From Chryseobacterium cucumeris (lineage in GTDB: Bacteria > Bacteroidota > Bacteroidia > Flavobacteriales > Weeksellaceae), in assembly GCF_016775705.1 (NCBI RefSeq), contig NZ_CP068760.1, positions 4,650,001-4,714,000 of the forward strand: a stretch of DNA of 64,000 bases, read 5' to 3'. A program made the position numbers and the translations under genes. The notes under the pieces were generated by a model. It did no database searches and was not told the DNA's origin. It worked only from the letters and a program-made list of their open reading frames with translations. Below, one piece after another: positions 41,776-50,704 of this stretch; position 1 is the stretch's first letter; every line of letters starts with the position of its first letter.

Positions 41776-41805
41776 AAAAAACCTCTGAATGATCAGAGGT
41801 TTTTT
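41776..41805 (-). terminator. Terminator of the metalloprotease gene
   Basis: 13-bp perfect stem AAAAAACCTCTGA / TCAGAGGTTTTTT just beyond the protease stop. Confidence 0.8.
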
Positions 41806-41824
41806 ATTTTGATGGATGACCTGA

Positions 41825-44092
41825 TTATTTTTTAACAAACTTAGTTGTACTCTTTTCTTCTTTATTATTGATGGTAATAAAGTAGATTCCTTTCACAAGA
41901 GTTTTTAGATTAATTTTGCCGTCGCCTATAGTTCCTCTGGCAATGATCTGCCCCGGAGCACTGAAAATTTCATAAGAAGCGCTTGAAGAAACATTTGTGA
42001 CGTTCAATACATCTTCTGCAGGGTTTGGATAAATCTTCACAGGTTTCGCATTTCCAGCTTCAGAAACTGCCAATAAACCGGATACGGTAGCCTGCTTCAC
42101 AGCATAGAAAACATTTCCAATAGCAGAGACTCTCAGGTGAATCGTTTTTCCAGCTAAAGATGCCGGGATAAAAACATTCGCTGATCCGTTATTGGGAACT
42201 GATGCAGCAAGGTCATTCCAGGTTGCTCCGCCATCTGCTGTATAATCAATTTTTACGTTAGCTACGTTATATGGAGCAGCTGTTGTTCCGGAAACAGTCC
42301 ATGCAATTGCAGAATTGGCATTGGGTGTCAATGTTGTTGTATTTACAGTAAATGCCGGTGCAGAGCCTACTACAATGGTTTGGGTAGCATAGGCGGTCTG
42401 GGCCTGTCCACCCGGTTTATTGTCTCTTACCGTTATACGGAAGTTTGTAGTTCTTGCAACGGTACTAGCTGCTTCAAAATCTGCTGCTTTTTTTACTGCT
42501 CCTCCCAAGACCGTTGACAGCTTAGGAAAATACCTGGTAGGACTGGAGGTAGGTGTCCAGGATCTGAAATTAGCTCCAGTTGATGTACTACCTATAGCTG
42601 AAGCTCCAGTACTTGCACTCGATGATTTACCAATACCATCAACTAGTAAACTGGAATTTACCTGTTCCCAGCAGTAGGTTAGGGCATCTCCGTCCGGATC
42701 TGTTGCTGATGCAGTCAGCACAAATGCGGTAGATTTCGGTATGGTATAAGTTGTATTCATGGCAGCTACAACTGGTGGATTATTGGTGATAGGTGTTTCC
42801 ACATCAGCAGTTACTGCAGCAAGATTGGTCTGCACCTGGTCAATGCTTACGCTATGGAAATAGGCATCAGAATGTTGTTGAACATCTGTATTGGTCCCTG
42901 TAATTCCGGCATAGCCCATAATGGTAGATCCCGATCCTGGTTCCACATAGGTATTAGAGCCTGTTTCTTCATCATAACTGAAGGTATGATTATCCCCCAA
43001 CTGATGTCCCATTTCATGCGCTACATAATCTATGTCGAAGTTATCTCCCTGTGGTATACCGTCCGCAGGAGATGTAAAACCGCTTCCTTTGTAATTCTCT
43101 GGGTATGTATAAGCATAATAATTTCCTGCGGCATCCTGGCAATCACTTTGCGCAGCGGTATAAGAAGTTGCACTGATATCATTATTTCCTATACAGCCGA
43201 TACAGCCTGCATTTCCACCACCACCTGTAGCGCCGAACAAGTGTCCAATATCAAAATCGTCATCTGTAACACCATAAGTTCCTCCATGCAATGTATTCAT
43301 TAGTTCGAAATTCCATTTACACTTATTATCAGCTATACTGTAGGGATCATTAGCAGAATTGGTAAAGATCAGGCCAGGGGCATCGATTGCATTGACATGT
43401 ACATTAAATTCCTTTTCAAATACCCCCTTTACCCTTGATAAAGTGGCATTAATCTGGGTAAGTGCACCAGAAACTCCTCCGAAATAGGTAGTGTATTCAC
43501 CTGTCACTGACATAGCCAGCCTTAAGGTGTGGAAAGTTTTATTATTAGATCTTGCAGTAACACCTGCATTTTTCAGCTTTTGAAGATTGGCAACAGATTC
43601 CTTATCTTCCTTTGTAGAACATGTAAATGCATGCCCGTTTTTATTAGTTTTTCCATGTACGGAATAAAAGGACTTATCAGATGTTGCCGGTTCTATAAAC
43701 TCATATTGACCGTCGGCACCAATGATCATGGACTGAAAATCATTGGGGGCGACACTGAACCTGATGTATTTGGTTGGGTCGTCCACTCCGAGCCCAACGT
43801 AGGAACCCAGCTGGTATTTGTTAGCTAGGGCTTCATCCATTACCGGAAAGCTGTTGACTGAAAATTTCTCGATTTTTCCATTAAGAGTAGGAATATTAAT
43901 AGTGACGGGAGAACCTTCGCCTATTTTAGAAGCTCTTAGCAGCTGTGTCCTTATCTGATCAATATCAAGCTGGTAGTAAACAGAATGATCACTCTTTTTT
44001 ATTATTTTTTGTTGAGGCAGCCCTCTGTTCCATTGGGCATTTGCAGATATTGCCAACAGGAATACCGGCAAACAAAATAATTTTGTTTTCAT
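41825..44092 (-). CDS. Secreted reprolysin-type metalloprotease with T9SS sorting domain
   Basis: 755 residues. Signal peptide MKTKLFCLPVFLLAISANAQ, then a propeptide (about 21-185, including QLGSYVGLGVDDPTKYIRFS). The catalytic domain carries the metzincin zinc site HEMGHQLGDNH (His359, Glu360, His363, His369) and a Met-turn (STIMGYAG, Met392). Beta-sandwich domains follow (about 435-675), the first of cadherin/Ig-like type (AMNTTYTIPKSTAFVLTASA). The C-terminal 80 residues (VKIYPNPAEDVLNV then FVKK) are a type A T9SS sorting domain, so the protease is exported across the outer membrane by type 9 secretion and probably anchored or released. Not in an operon. Confidence 0.92.
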   Translation of the reverse strand: MKTKLFCLPVFLLAISANAQWNRGLPQQKIIKKSDHSVYYQLDIDQIRTQLLRASKIGEGSPVTINIPTLNGKIEKFSVNSFPVMDEALANKYQLGSYVGLGVDDPTKYIRFSVAPNDFQSMIIGADGQYEFIEPATSDKSFYSVHGKTNKNGHAFTCSTKEDKESVANLQKLKNAGVTARSNNKTFHTLRLAMSVTGEYTTYFGGVSGALTQINATLSRVKGVFEKEFNVHVNAIDAPGLIFTNSANDPYSIADNKCKWNFELMNTLHGGTYGVTDDDFDIGHLFGATGGGGNAGCIGCIGNNDISATSYTAAQSDCQDAAGNYYAYTYPENYKGSGFTSPADGIPQGDNFDIDYVAHEMGHQLGDNHTFSYDEETGSNTYVEPGSGSTIMGYAGITGTNTDVQQHSDAYFHSVSIDQVQTNLAAVTADVETPITNNPPVVAAMNTTYTIPKSTAFVLTASATDPDGDALTYCWEQVNSSLLVDGIGKSSSASTGASAIGSTSTGANFRSWTPTSSPTRYFPKLSTVLGGAVKKAADFEAASTVARTTNFRITVRDNKPGGQAQTAYATQTIVVGSAPAFTVNTTTLTPNANSAIAWTVSGTTAAPYNVANVKIDYTADGGATWNDLAASVPNNGSANVFIPASLAGKTIHLRVSAIGNVFYAVKQATVSGLLAVSEAGNAKPVKIYPNPAEDVLNVTNVSSSASYEIFSAPGQIIARGTIGDGKINLKTLVKGIYFITINNKEEKSTTKFVKK

Positions 44093-44234
44093 ATGTTTTT
44101 TTCAATAAATGTATATATTTATTAAAAAAAACACTAGAAACCAGATGAAAATTCAAAAACAGCTACCAAAATCTCCATAATATCTGTAATACAATGTAAA
44201 AAAAACACAGTATTTAAAATATTAAGAAAAATTT

Positions 44235-44741
44235 TCAATCAATATTTTTATGATCTTTTTTCTGCAGCCATTCTTCATGTTTTCTTTTAAAGAACTCATA
44301 TTTATAGTCATGGTTTCTTTCTGCAGCATCAATAGAATGAGAAGTATGAATATCAGCCTCCTTTTTGGCCAGATGGCCTAGCCTTTCATAATAAACATGA
44401 AGCTGATCAAGTTCTTCTTCTGTAAGATCTTCAATATCCACAATACGATTACTTGCTTTTTCATGAGCAGCTATAAGTTCATTCAGTTTAATCTGTATCG
44501 CTTTGGAGTCTTTATTCTGCGCTTTCTGAATCAAAAATACCATCAGAAAGGTAATGATTGTAGTTCCGGTATTGATCACCAGCTGCCAGGTTTCGGAATA
44601 ATCAAAGAAAGGTCCGGTTACCGCCCATATCACTACGATAACAAAAGCTCCTATAAAAGCATATGGACTTCCTGTAAATTTTACAGCCCAGTTTGAAAAT
44701 TTTTCAAAAAAACTATGGCTTTTTTTTCCCATAACCGTCAT
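44235..44741 (-). CDS. Low-affinity iron permease family protein
   Basis: 168 residues. Two transmembrane helices (about 26-47 and 53-72) with the family patterns SPYAFIGAFVIVVIWAVTGP and TTIITFLMVFLIQKAQNKDS, AIQIKLNELI. This matches the bacterial low-affinity iron permease family (Pfam type found in fungi as Fet4). The long charged C-terminal half is cytosolic. Bacterial transport activity is not proven. Met4 (44732) is an alternative start. Neighbour of the TonB receptor locus, which supports a link to iron. Confidence 0.8.
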   Translation of the reverse strand: MTVMGKKSHSFFEKFSNWAVKFTGSPYAFIGAFVIVVIWAVTGPFFDYSETWQLVINTGTTIITFLMVFLIQKAQNKDSKAIQIKLNELIAAHEKASNRIVDIEDLTEEELDQLHVYYERLGHLAKKEADIHTSHSIDAAERNHDYKYEFFKRKHEEWLQKKDHKNID

Positions 44742-44799
44742 TTTATAGATTGATTAAATGTATAAAATTAACAGGAATCCGGAATAATAAATACTAAAA

Positions 44800-44830
44800 A
44801 ACATTAAGACAAAAGTTCTGTCTTAATGTT
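44800..44830 (-). terminator. Terminator of the 95-aa lipoprotein / TonB receptor operon
   Basis: 12-bp perfect stem AACATTAAGACA (44800-44811) with TGTCTTAATGTT (44819-44830), followed on the minus strand by TTTTTTAG. Confidence 0.8.
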
Positions 44831-44867
44831 CTTTGAATTAAAATTGATATGAATGATTGAAACTAAA

Positions 44868-45155
44868 TTATTTGATTTTTCCTGAGAAATGCTTTTCAAG
44901 ATTTTGTTTTTCTTCTGCTATCATACTCTTTCCGACCTGTCCAGGTGAAAAAGTTTTTGGATAAGAGGTATTGTTCCAATGATCTTTCCAGGGAGAAATA
45001 TTACCCCATGAATATATACTTCTGGGATTTGTGTAATGTTTTTCAATATTTTCTCTGGCTGTTTTCAGCTCTTCTTCAGATAAATGTTCCTCGGAACATG
45101 AGCTTAAACCGGCAATGGCGATTAATAATAAGAATACTATTCTGGTAATTTTCAT
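44868..45155 (-). CDS. Small lipoprotein downstream of a TonB receptor
   Basis: 95 residues with lipoprotein signal MKITRIVFLLLIAIAGLSSC (Cys20). The mature part is short, helical at the start (LSEEELKTARENIEKHY) and Trp/Pro-rich in the middle (YSWGNISPWKDHWNNTSYPK). No family recognised. It follows the TonB receptor by 15 bases and ends at a strong terminator, so it is probably co-transcribed and may assist the receptor. Confidence 0.7.
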   Translation of the reverse strand: MKITRIVFLLLIAIAGLSSCSEEHLSEEELKTARENIEKHYTNPRSIYSWGNISPWKDHWNNTSYPKTFSPGQVGKSMIAEEKQNLEKHFSGKIK

Positions 45156-45170
45156 AATATTTTTTTTGTG

Positions 45171-47426
45171 TTAGAATTTATAGTTTACCTGTACAGCAAA
45201 GTTTCTTGGCTGGATCTGATCAATATATCCACCTCTGAAATAAGAGCTATAGCCTACACTGTCAAAAATATTATTGAAGAATACTCTTATTCCCATTCCA
45301 TTTTTCAGAGAATAACCGACCTGAGCATCTACTGTTGTATATTCCGGCATATCGAAAGGTTTGTCACCGGGCCTCACACTGTTCAGGTGTCCTGCTGTAA
45401 ATGTTTTCTGAGTCCATTCGTCAACCGGTCTTTTTCCTACGTAATAAATTCCTGCCCCTACATCAAGTCCTGATAAAGTACCTTCATTGAATTTATAATT
45501 CAGCCATCCGTTTGCAGTATGTTTAGGGGCATTCATTGGTGCTGATCCGTTCATATAAGCAGGGCTGTCCTGATATTGAGCATCCAGATATGCCCACCCC
45601 GACATCACCTGAAGGTTGGGAAGAATTCTTCCGATCAATTCTACTTCAACTCCTTTTCTTCGAAGATTTCCTGCAAGACCATACATCGTCTGTTTGTCGA
45701 TCACAACAGGGTTATAATTTTCGTCAAGAATAGTGAACGAAAGATGATCTGTTTTAATATCAAATACAGTAACGTTAAATCTTAAACGCTCATTAAACCA
45801 GTCTGATTTAATTCCTCCTTCCCATTGTTTGGTCATCGACGGGCCTACTCTTCCACCCTCTAAAAGGAGGTTATTAGAAGATCGTAAAGAGGTTGTTGTA
45901 GTATATGATCCAAACACATTAACATTCGGAAGTGGAGAAACGATCAATCCAAAATTAGGATTCCATGTATCTACAGACTCATTGGTGGATCCGTTCAGTC
46001 TGCTGTAACGAAGTCCCAAATGAGCTTTTACATATTTCCAGATAGTCATTACGTCCTGGGCCATTGCTCCGATACTTGGAGTTAAAACAGCGTTTGATCT
46101 TCCCAGATTTTTATAGATGACATTTACCGGAAGCTGATTGGGAATACTTCCGTTCACTACGTCGAAAATATCAAGCGGATTGGCGGCATATGTTGTATTT
46201 CCAATTTTTGTAGCACGTGCAGTGATTAAATTTCCTGGTGCAATTGAATTTTTATAGGCTTCGTAAGTTGTGGATGAAGTTTCTGTTTCTCTCCAGTCAA
46301 AACCAACCTGGAAAGTATGGTTGATAAATCCTGTCTTTATTTGCTCTCCGATGAAGTCTAACTGTAATACTTTGTTGATATCTTCTCCCTGTGACTTTCC
46401 TATAGTACGCTGTCTGATATTATAGTTGGTTTCGCCGGCCGGTAGTGATACGGAAGAAGCTTCAGAATCCGTATTGCTAACAGAATTAACGAAAGCAGCT
46501 CTCACTTTAAATTTATCTGTAAGGTTACGTACGATGGTAGTCGCAAAGTTGAATGTCTCTGTTTTTGAATAATCAGATGCATATCCTAAAAACTTCCCTT
46601 TCGGCATATGATATAATGCTTCAACAGTTCCCGGAGCAAGATTGATTGTTCCTCTGTCCGGTGTCCTTTTATCATGAAGATAATCCATTTCCACATTGAT
46701 TATGGTTTTATCATCCGGGCGGAAAGCGACAGATGGATTGACATAAATTCTTTCTCCCTGCACGTGGCTTCTGAATGAATTATTATTCTGATATGCTCCG
46801 TTGAATCTCACAGCTACTTTTCCCTGGGAATCCAATACTCTCTGGAAATCTACGGTAGGTCTGTAAAAATCCCAGCTTCCATAACGGAATCCTACATTAG
46901 TCTGATCAATAAACTGCGGTCTTTTTGTTACCACATTAATTACTCCTCCTGCAGATCCTAAACCATTTCCGATCCCTTGGCCGATAGCTGCAGATCCTTT
47001 GATCACCTGAATACTTTCCACTCCCTGCATATCCGTAATCATCCCTGCAGTACGGAAGTCTGAATCCAGCTGAACCCCGTTTTTCAGTACAGGAACTCCT
47101 CGATATCCTCTGATAGACATACTCTCATTTCCTCCGCCATAGCTCGAAAATAAGGTTACCCCGGGAACGTTTTTGGCAACATCAGTAACTGTAAGCGCTC
47201 CTAATTCTTCAATGGCTTTATGGGAAATTACAGAAATACTCTGAATCTGATCTCTGGTCTTCAATGGCAATCTGGTAATTGCGTCCAGCCCTTGCGGCTG
47301 TTTCTTTTTCTCACCAAATAGTTCTACTTCTTCAATTTTTTTGTGTTTAACTGAATCATTTACTTTCTGCGCATTGGCCAGAACCCCACCCAATAATAGC
47401 AGAGAAAAGGATACTACTTTATTCAT
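45171..47426 (-). CDS. TonB-dependent siderophore receptor
   Basis: 751 residues from ATG 47426; a longer frame to 47498 would run through the promoter. Signal peptide MNKVVSFSLLLLGGVLANAQ. The plug domain (about 45-170) shows VTDVAKNVPGVTLFSSYGGG, MSIRGYRGVPVLKNGVQLDS and IQVIKGSAAIGQGIGNGLGS then GGVINVVTKRP. A 22-strand barrel fills the rest and ends in the outer-membrane signature FAVQVNYKF. The family imports ferric siderophores. A Fur-like inverted repeat and a CRP-like palindrome lie upstream, so iron and possibly carbon/redox control are likely. Confidence 0.92.
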   Translation of the reverse strand: MNKVVSFSLLLLGGVLANAQKVNDSVKHKKIEEVELFGEKKKQPQGLDAITRLPLKTRDQIQSISVISHKAIEELGALTVTDVAKNVPGVTLFSSYGGGNESMSIRGYRGVPVLKNGVQLDSDFRTAGMITDMQGVESIQVIKGSAAIGQGIGNGLGSAGGVINVVTKRPQFIDQTNVGFRYGSWDFYRPTVDFQRVLDSQGKVAVRFNGAYQNNNSFRSHVQGERIYVNPSVAFRPDDKTIINVEMDYLHDKRTPDRGTINLAPGTVEALYHMPKGKFLGYASDYSKTETFNFATTIVRNLTDKFKVRAAFVNSVSNTDSEASSVSLPAGETNYNIRQRTIGKSQGEDINKVLQLDFIGEQIKTGFINHTFQVGFDWRETETSSTTYEAYKNSIAPGNLITARATKIGNTTYAANPLDIFDVVNGSIPNQLPVNVIYKNLGRSNAVLTPSIGAMAQDVMTIWKYVKAHLGLRYSRLNGSTNESVDTWNPNFGLIVSPLPNVNVFGSYTTTTSLRSSNNLLLEGGRVGPSMTKQWEGGIKSDWFNERLRFNVTVFDIKTDHLSFTILDENYNPVVIDKQTMYGLAGNLRRKGVEVELIGRILPNLQVMSGWAYLDAQYQDSPAYMNGSAPMNAPKHTANGWLNYKFNEGTLSGLDVGAGIYYVGKRPVDEWTQKTFTAGHLNSVRPGDKPFDMPEYTTVDAQVGYSLKNGMGIRVFFNNIFDSVGYSSYFRGGYIDQIQPRNFAVQVNYKF

Positions 47427-47440
47427 CTGATAATTTTTTG

Positions 47441-47471
47441 CAAAATTATTATTTTTATTAATTCTAAATAA
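47441..47471 (-). promoter_or_regulatory. TonB receptor promoter with Fur-like inverted repeat
   Basis: Minus-strand TAATTTTG (47448-47441) matches the -7 consensus. Directly upstream, 47449-47471 is an imperfect 23-base inverted repeat (half-site TTATTTAGAAT on the minus strand, 8 of 11 positions paired), similar to AT-rich Fur sites of flavobacteria, and it fills the -33/-7 spacer. Confidence 0.5.
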
Positions 47472-47481
47472 ATAAACAAGT

Positions 47482-47495
47482 GTGACATATGTCAC
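47482..47495. promoter_or_regulatory. CRP/FNR-like palindrome upstream of the TonB receptor
   Basis: GTGACATATGTCAC is a perfect 14-bp palindrome; with the preceding T it reads TGTGA-N6-TCAC, one position short of a full CRP consensus. It lies 56 bases upstream of the start codon. Confidence 0.55.
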
Positions 47496-47625
47496 CACGA
47501 AAAGTCCTGCTAATATCAGATCATTAATCCCATCAGGAGACTCATTATAATCATTAAACAGATCTGATTCATTATTAAGACAAATCCTTTAAAGTTTTTT
47601 TATGATTACAGAAAGTACAATTCAA

Positions 47626-47663
47626 AAAAAAGCAGATTTGATGCATTACAAATCTGCTTTTTT
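47626..47663. terminator. Strong bidirectional hairpin between rpsJ and TonB receptor genes
   Basis: 15-bp perfect stem AAAAAAGCAGATTTG (47626-47640) with its complement (47649-47663), 8-base loop. Confidence 0.8.
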
Positions 47664-47700
47664 GCTATTGATGCAGTTATATAAAAATAGCATATAGATA

Positions 47701-47730
47701 AAAAAAATCCGCCCCTGAAAAGGAACGGAT
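47701..47730 (-). terminator. Terminator of the str operon (after rpsJ)
   Basis: Minus strand AATCCGTTCC, loop TTTTCA, GGGGCGGATT with two wobble pairs, then TTTTT. It lies 29 bases beyond the rpsJ stop and makes the str operon end at rpsJ. Confidence 0.75.
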
Positions 47731-47758
47731 TGTATAATCATTGCAAAGTATGCATTTA

Positions 47759-48064
47759 TCACACTTTAATTTCAACGTCTACACCTGAAGGAAGTTCTAA
47801 TTTCATTAGAGCATCAACAGTCTTAGAAGAAGAAGAGTAGATATCCATTAGTCTCTTGTGAGCTGAAAGTTGGAACTGCTCTCTTGCTTTCTTGTTTACG
47901 TGCGGAGATCTCAACACTGTGAAGATTCTCTTATTCGTTGGTAATGGAATAGGACCGTTTACAACAGCACCAGTAGCCTTTACCGTTTTTACGATTTTCT
48001 CAGCAGACTTGTCTACCAAGTTGTAATCGTAAGATTTTAGTTTTATTCTGATTCTTTGTGACAT
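47759..48064 (-). CDS. rpsJ: 30S ribosomal protein S10
   Basis: 101 residues; MSQRIRIKLKSYDYNLVDKS, VNGPIPLPTNKRIFTVLRSP and FQLSAHKRLMDIYS define S10/NusE. Here it is the last gene of the str operon instead of the first gene of the S10 operon. Sixteen bases after fusA. Confidence 0.98.
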   Translation of the reverse strand: MSQRIRIKLKSYDYNLVDKSAEKIVKTVKATGAVVNGPIPLPTNKRIFTVLRSPHVNKKAREQFQLSAHKRLMDIYSSSSKTVDALMKLELPSGVDVEIKV

Positions 48065-48080
48065 TTCTTTAATTTAAAAA

Positions 48081-50198
48081 TTAACCTTTTGCTTTAGCTA
48101 TGATTTCTTCAGCAACGTTTTGTGGAGTTGGTGCGTATTTCTCTAATTCCATAGAAGAAGTAGCTCTTCCTGATGAAAGTGTTCTTAGAGTTGTTACATA
48201 TCCAAACATTTCAGAAAGTGGAACAGAACCTTTGATTACAACAGCTCCGTTTTTCTCTTCCTGGCCACTGATAGTACCTCTTCTCTTGTTAAGGTCACCA
48301 ATGATGTTACCCATATATTCTTCCGGAGTTACAACTTCCAGTTTCATAATAGGCTCCATAATTACTGGTTTAGCAGCTTTACCAGCTTCTTTAAATCCTA
48401 GCTTAGCAGCCATTTCGAAAGAAAGAGCGTCAGAATCCACTGCGTGGAAAGATCCATCTTTAAGAGTAACTTTAATACCTTCAACTTCGAAACCAGCCAA
48501 TGGACCGTTCTTCATTGCAGCTTTAAATCCTTTTTCAATTGCAGGAACGAATTCTCTAGGAACGTTACCACCTTTGATCTCATTGATGAATTCTAAACCA
48601 ACTTTACCTTCGTCTGCAGGTCCTAGTTCAAATACAATGTCAGCAAATTTACCTTTACCTCCAGATTGCTTTTTGTAAACTTCTCTGTGGCTGGCAACTT
48701 TTGTTAAGTTTTCTTTGTACTCTACCTGAGGTTGTCCCTGGTTTACTTCAACCTTGAACTCTCTCTTCATACGGTCTACAATGATATCTAAGTGAAGCTC
48801 ACCCATACCAGAGATGATCGTTTGTCCAGAAGCTTCGTCAGTTCTTACAGTAAACGTTGGATCTTCTTCAGCCAATTTAGCTAGAGCGTTACCCATTTTA
48901 TCCTGGTCAGCTTTAGTTTTAGGCTCAACAGCGATACCGATTACCGGATCAGGGAAAACCATCGATTCAAGAACGATTGGGTTTTTCTCATCACACATCG
49001 TATCACCAGTTTTGATAGATTTGAATCCTACCGCTGCACCAATATCACCAGCTTCAATATATTCTACCGGGTTTTGTTTGTTAGCGTGCATCTGATAGAT
49101 TCTTGAGATTCTTTCTTTATCTCCTGAACGGGAGTTCAAGATATAAGAACCTGCATCCAGTCTTCCAGAGTAAGCTCTGAAGAATGCTAATCTTCCCACG
49201 AACGGGTCAGTAGCAATCTTAAATGCCAAAGCTGCGAAAGGCTCATCTACAGATGGTTTTCTTGTAATTTCAGCGTCTGTTCTTGGATCAGTACCTTTGA
49301 TATCATCTTTATCCAATGGAGAAGGCAGGTATTTACATACTGCATCCAACATAAACTGTACTCCTTTATTCTTGAATGAAGAACCACAAGTCATTGGGAT
49401 AATAGATAAATCAATAGTAGCAGCTCTCAATGCAGCATTGATTTCTTCTTCTGTAATTGAATCCGGATCTTCGAAGAATTTCTCCATCAAAGTTTCGTCA
49501 TATTCAGAAACAGCTTCTACCAGTTTCTCTCTATATTCAAGAACTTCATCTTTCATATCTTCAGGAATTGGCACTACTTCGAAAGTAGCTCCTTGTCCTG
49601 CTTCATCCCAGATGATCGCTCTGTTTTTAATTAAGTCAACAACTCCTTTGAAATCTTCTTCAGCACCGATTGGTAAAACGATTGGAACTGCGTTAGATCC
49701 TAACATTTCTTTAACCTGGTTTACCACGTTAAGGAAGTCAGCACCTTGTCTGTCCATTTTGTTTACGAATCCCATTCTTGCAACTTTGTAGTTGTCTGCA
49801 AGTCTCCAGTTTGTTTCAGACTGAGGCTCTACTCCATCTACTGCAGAGAATAAGAATACCAATCCATCCAATACTCTTAAAGATCTGTTTACCTCTACTG
49901 TGAAGTCAACGTGTCCCGGTGTATCGATGATGTTGAAGTGGTAAGGTTTAGTTTCTGGTAAAGCTTTTCCTTGATCTGTTGGAAAGTTCCAAGAACAAGT
50001 GGTAGCTGCAGAAGTAATAGTAATACCTCTTTCTGCTTCCTGCTCCATCCAGTCCATTGTAGAAGCACCATCGTGAACCTCTCCAATTTTGTGGTTTACC
50101 CCTGTATAGAATAGAATCCTTTCTGTAGTGGTAGTCTTACCTGCATCAATGTGAGCAGCGATACCAATATTTCTTGTAAATTTAAGATCTCTTCCCAT
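48081..50198 (-). CDS. fusA: Elongation factor G
   Basis: 705 residues, the normal length. GTPase domain with GIAAHIDAGKTTTTERIL (P-loop), GITITSAATT (switch I), DTPGHVDFT and NKMD. Domains II-V follow, including GMGELHLDIIVDRMKREF. Catalyses ribosome translocation. Located between rpsG and rpsJ. Confidence 0.98.
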   Translation of the reverse strand: MGRDLKFTRNIGIAAHIDAGKTTTTERILFYTGVNHKIGEVHDGASTMDWMEQEAERGITITSAATTCSWNFPTDQGKALPETKPYHFNIIDTPGHVDFTVEVNRSLRVLDGLVFLFSAVDGVEPQSETNWRLADNYKVARMGFVNKMDRQGADFLNVVNQVKEMLGSNAVPIVLPIGAEEDFKGVVDLIKNRAIIWDEAGQGATFEVVPIPEDMKDEVLEYREKLVEAVSEYDETLMEKFFEDPDSITEEEINAALRAATIDLSIIPMTCGSSFKNKGVQFMLDAVCKYLPSPLDKDDIKGTDPRTDAEITRKPSVDEPFAALAFKIATDPFVGRLAFFRAYSGRLDAGSYILNSRSGDKERISRIYQMHANKQNPVEYIEAGDIGAAVGFKSIKTGDTMCDEKNPIVLESMVFPDPVIGIAVEPKTKADQDKMGNALAKLAEEDPTFTVRTDEASGQTIISGMGELHLDIIVDRMKREFKVEVNQGQPQVEYKENLTKVASHREVYKKQSGGKGKFADIVFELGPADEGKVGLEFINEIKGGNVPREFVPAIEKGFKAAMKNGPLAGFEVEGIKVTLKDGSFHAVDSDALSFEMAAKLGFKEAGKAAKPVIMEPIMKLEVVTPEEYMGNIIGDLNKRRGTISGQEEKNGAVVIKGSVPLSEMFGYVTTLRTLSSGRATSSMELEKYAPTPQNVAEEIIAKAKG

Positions 50199-50204
50199 TT
50201 CAGA

Positions 50205-50681
50205 TTAGAATTTGAAGTGTGAGAAAGCCTTGTTAGCTTCCGCCATTTTGTGAGTATCAGATTTCTTTTTGAAAGCAGCACCTTCTTCTCTTGAAGCAGC
50301 TACAACTTCGTTAGCTAATTTCAAAGCCATAGACTTATCATTTCTAGCTTTAGAATACTTGATTAACCATTTCATTGCCATAGAAATTTTTCTGTCAGCT
50401 CTGATTGGCATAGGGATCTGGAAGTTAGCTCCACCTACTCTTCTAGAACGTACTTCTACGTGAGGCATTACATTTGTAAGTGCATCTTTCCAGATTTCAA
50501 GTGCAGTTTTTTCGTTATCTCCTTTTTTAGTTTCTACGATATCTAATGCATCATAGAAAATTTTGAATGCGATTGACTTCTTACCGTCAAGCATTAAGTT
50601 GTTTACGAATCTCGTTACCAATTGATCATTAAATTTCGGATCTGGTAACAACGGTCTTTTTTTCGCTTTTGTCTTTCTCAT
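50205..50681 (-). CDS. rpsG: 30S ribosomal protein S7
   Basis: 158 residues; DPKFNDQLVTRFVNNLMLDG, VEVRSRRVGGANFQIPMPI and KKKSDTHKMAEANKAFSHF are S7 motifs. Major organiser of the 30S head. Confidence 0.98.
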   Translation of the reverse strand: MRKTKAKKRPLLPDPKFNDQLVTRFVNNLMLDGKKSIAFKIFYDALDIVETKKGDNEKTALEIWKDALTNVMPHVEVRSRRVGGANFQIPMPIRADRKISMAMKWLIKYSKARNDKSMALKLANEVVAASREEGAAFKKKSDTHKMAEANKAFSHFKF

Positions 50682-50704
50682 TGCTTTTGTACCTTATTTA
50701 ATGA

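Noticed and set aside
47427..47498. Extended N-terminus of the TonB receptor
   Set aside because: It would run through the promoter and operator region; the signal peptide begins at ATG 47426.
48100..49791. Long plus-strand reading frames of 192 and 164 codons opposite fusA
   Set aside because: They are antisense to a highly conserved gene, lack any family pattern, and arise from the biased codon use of a highly expressed gene.
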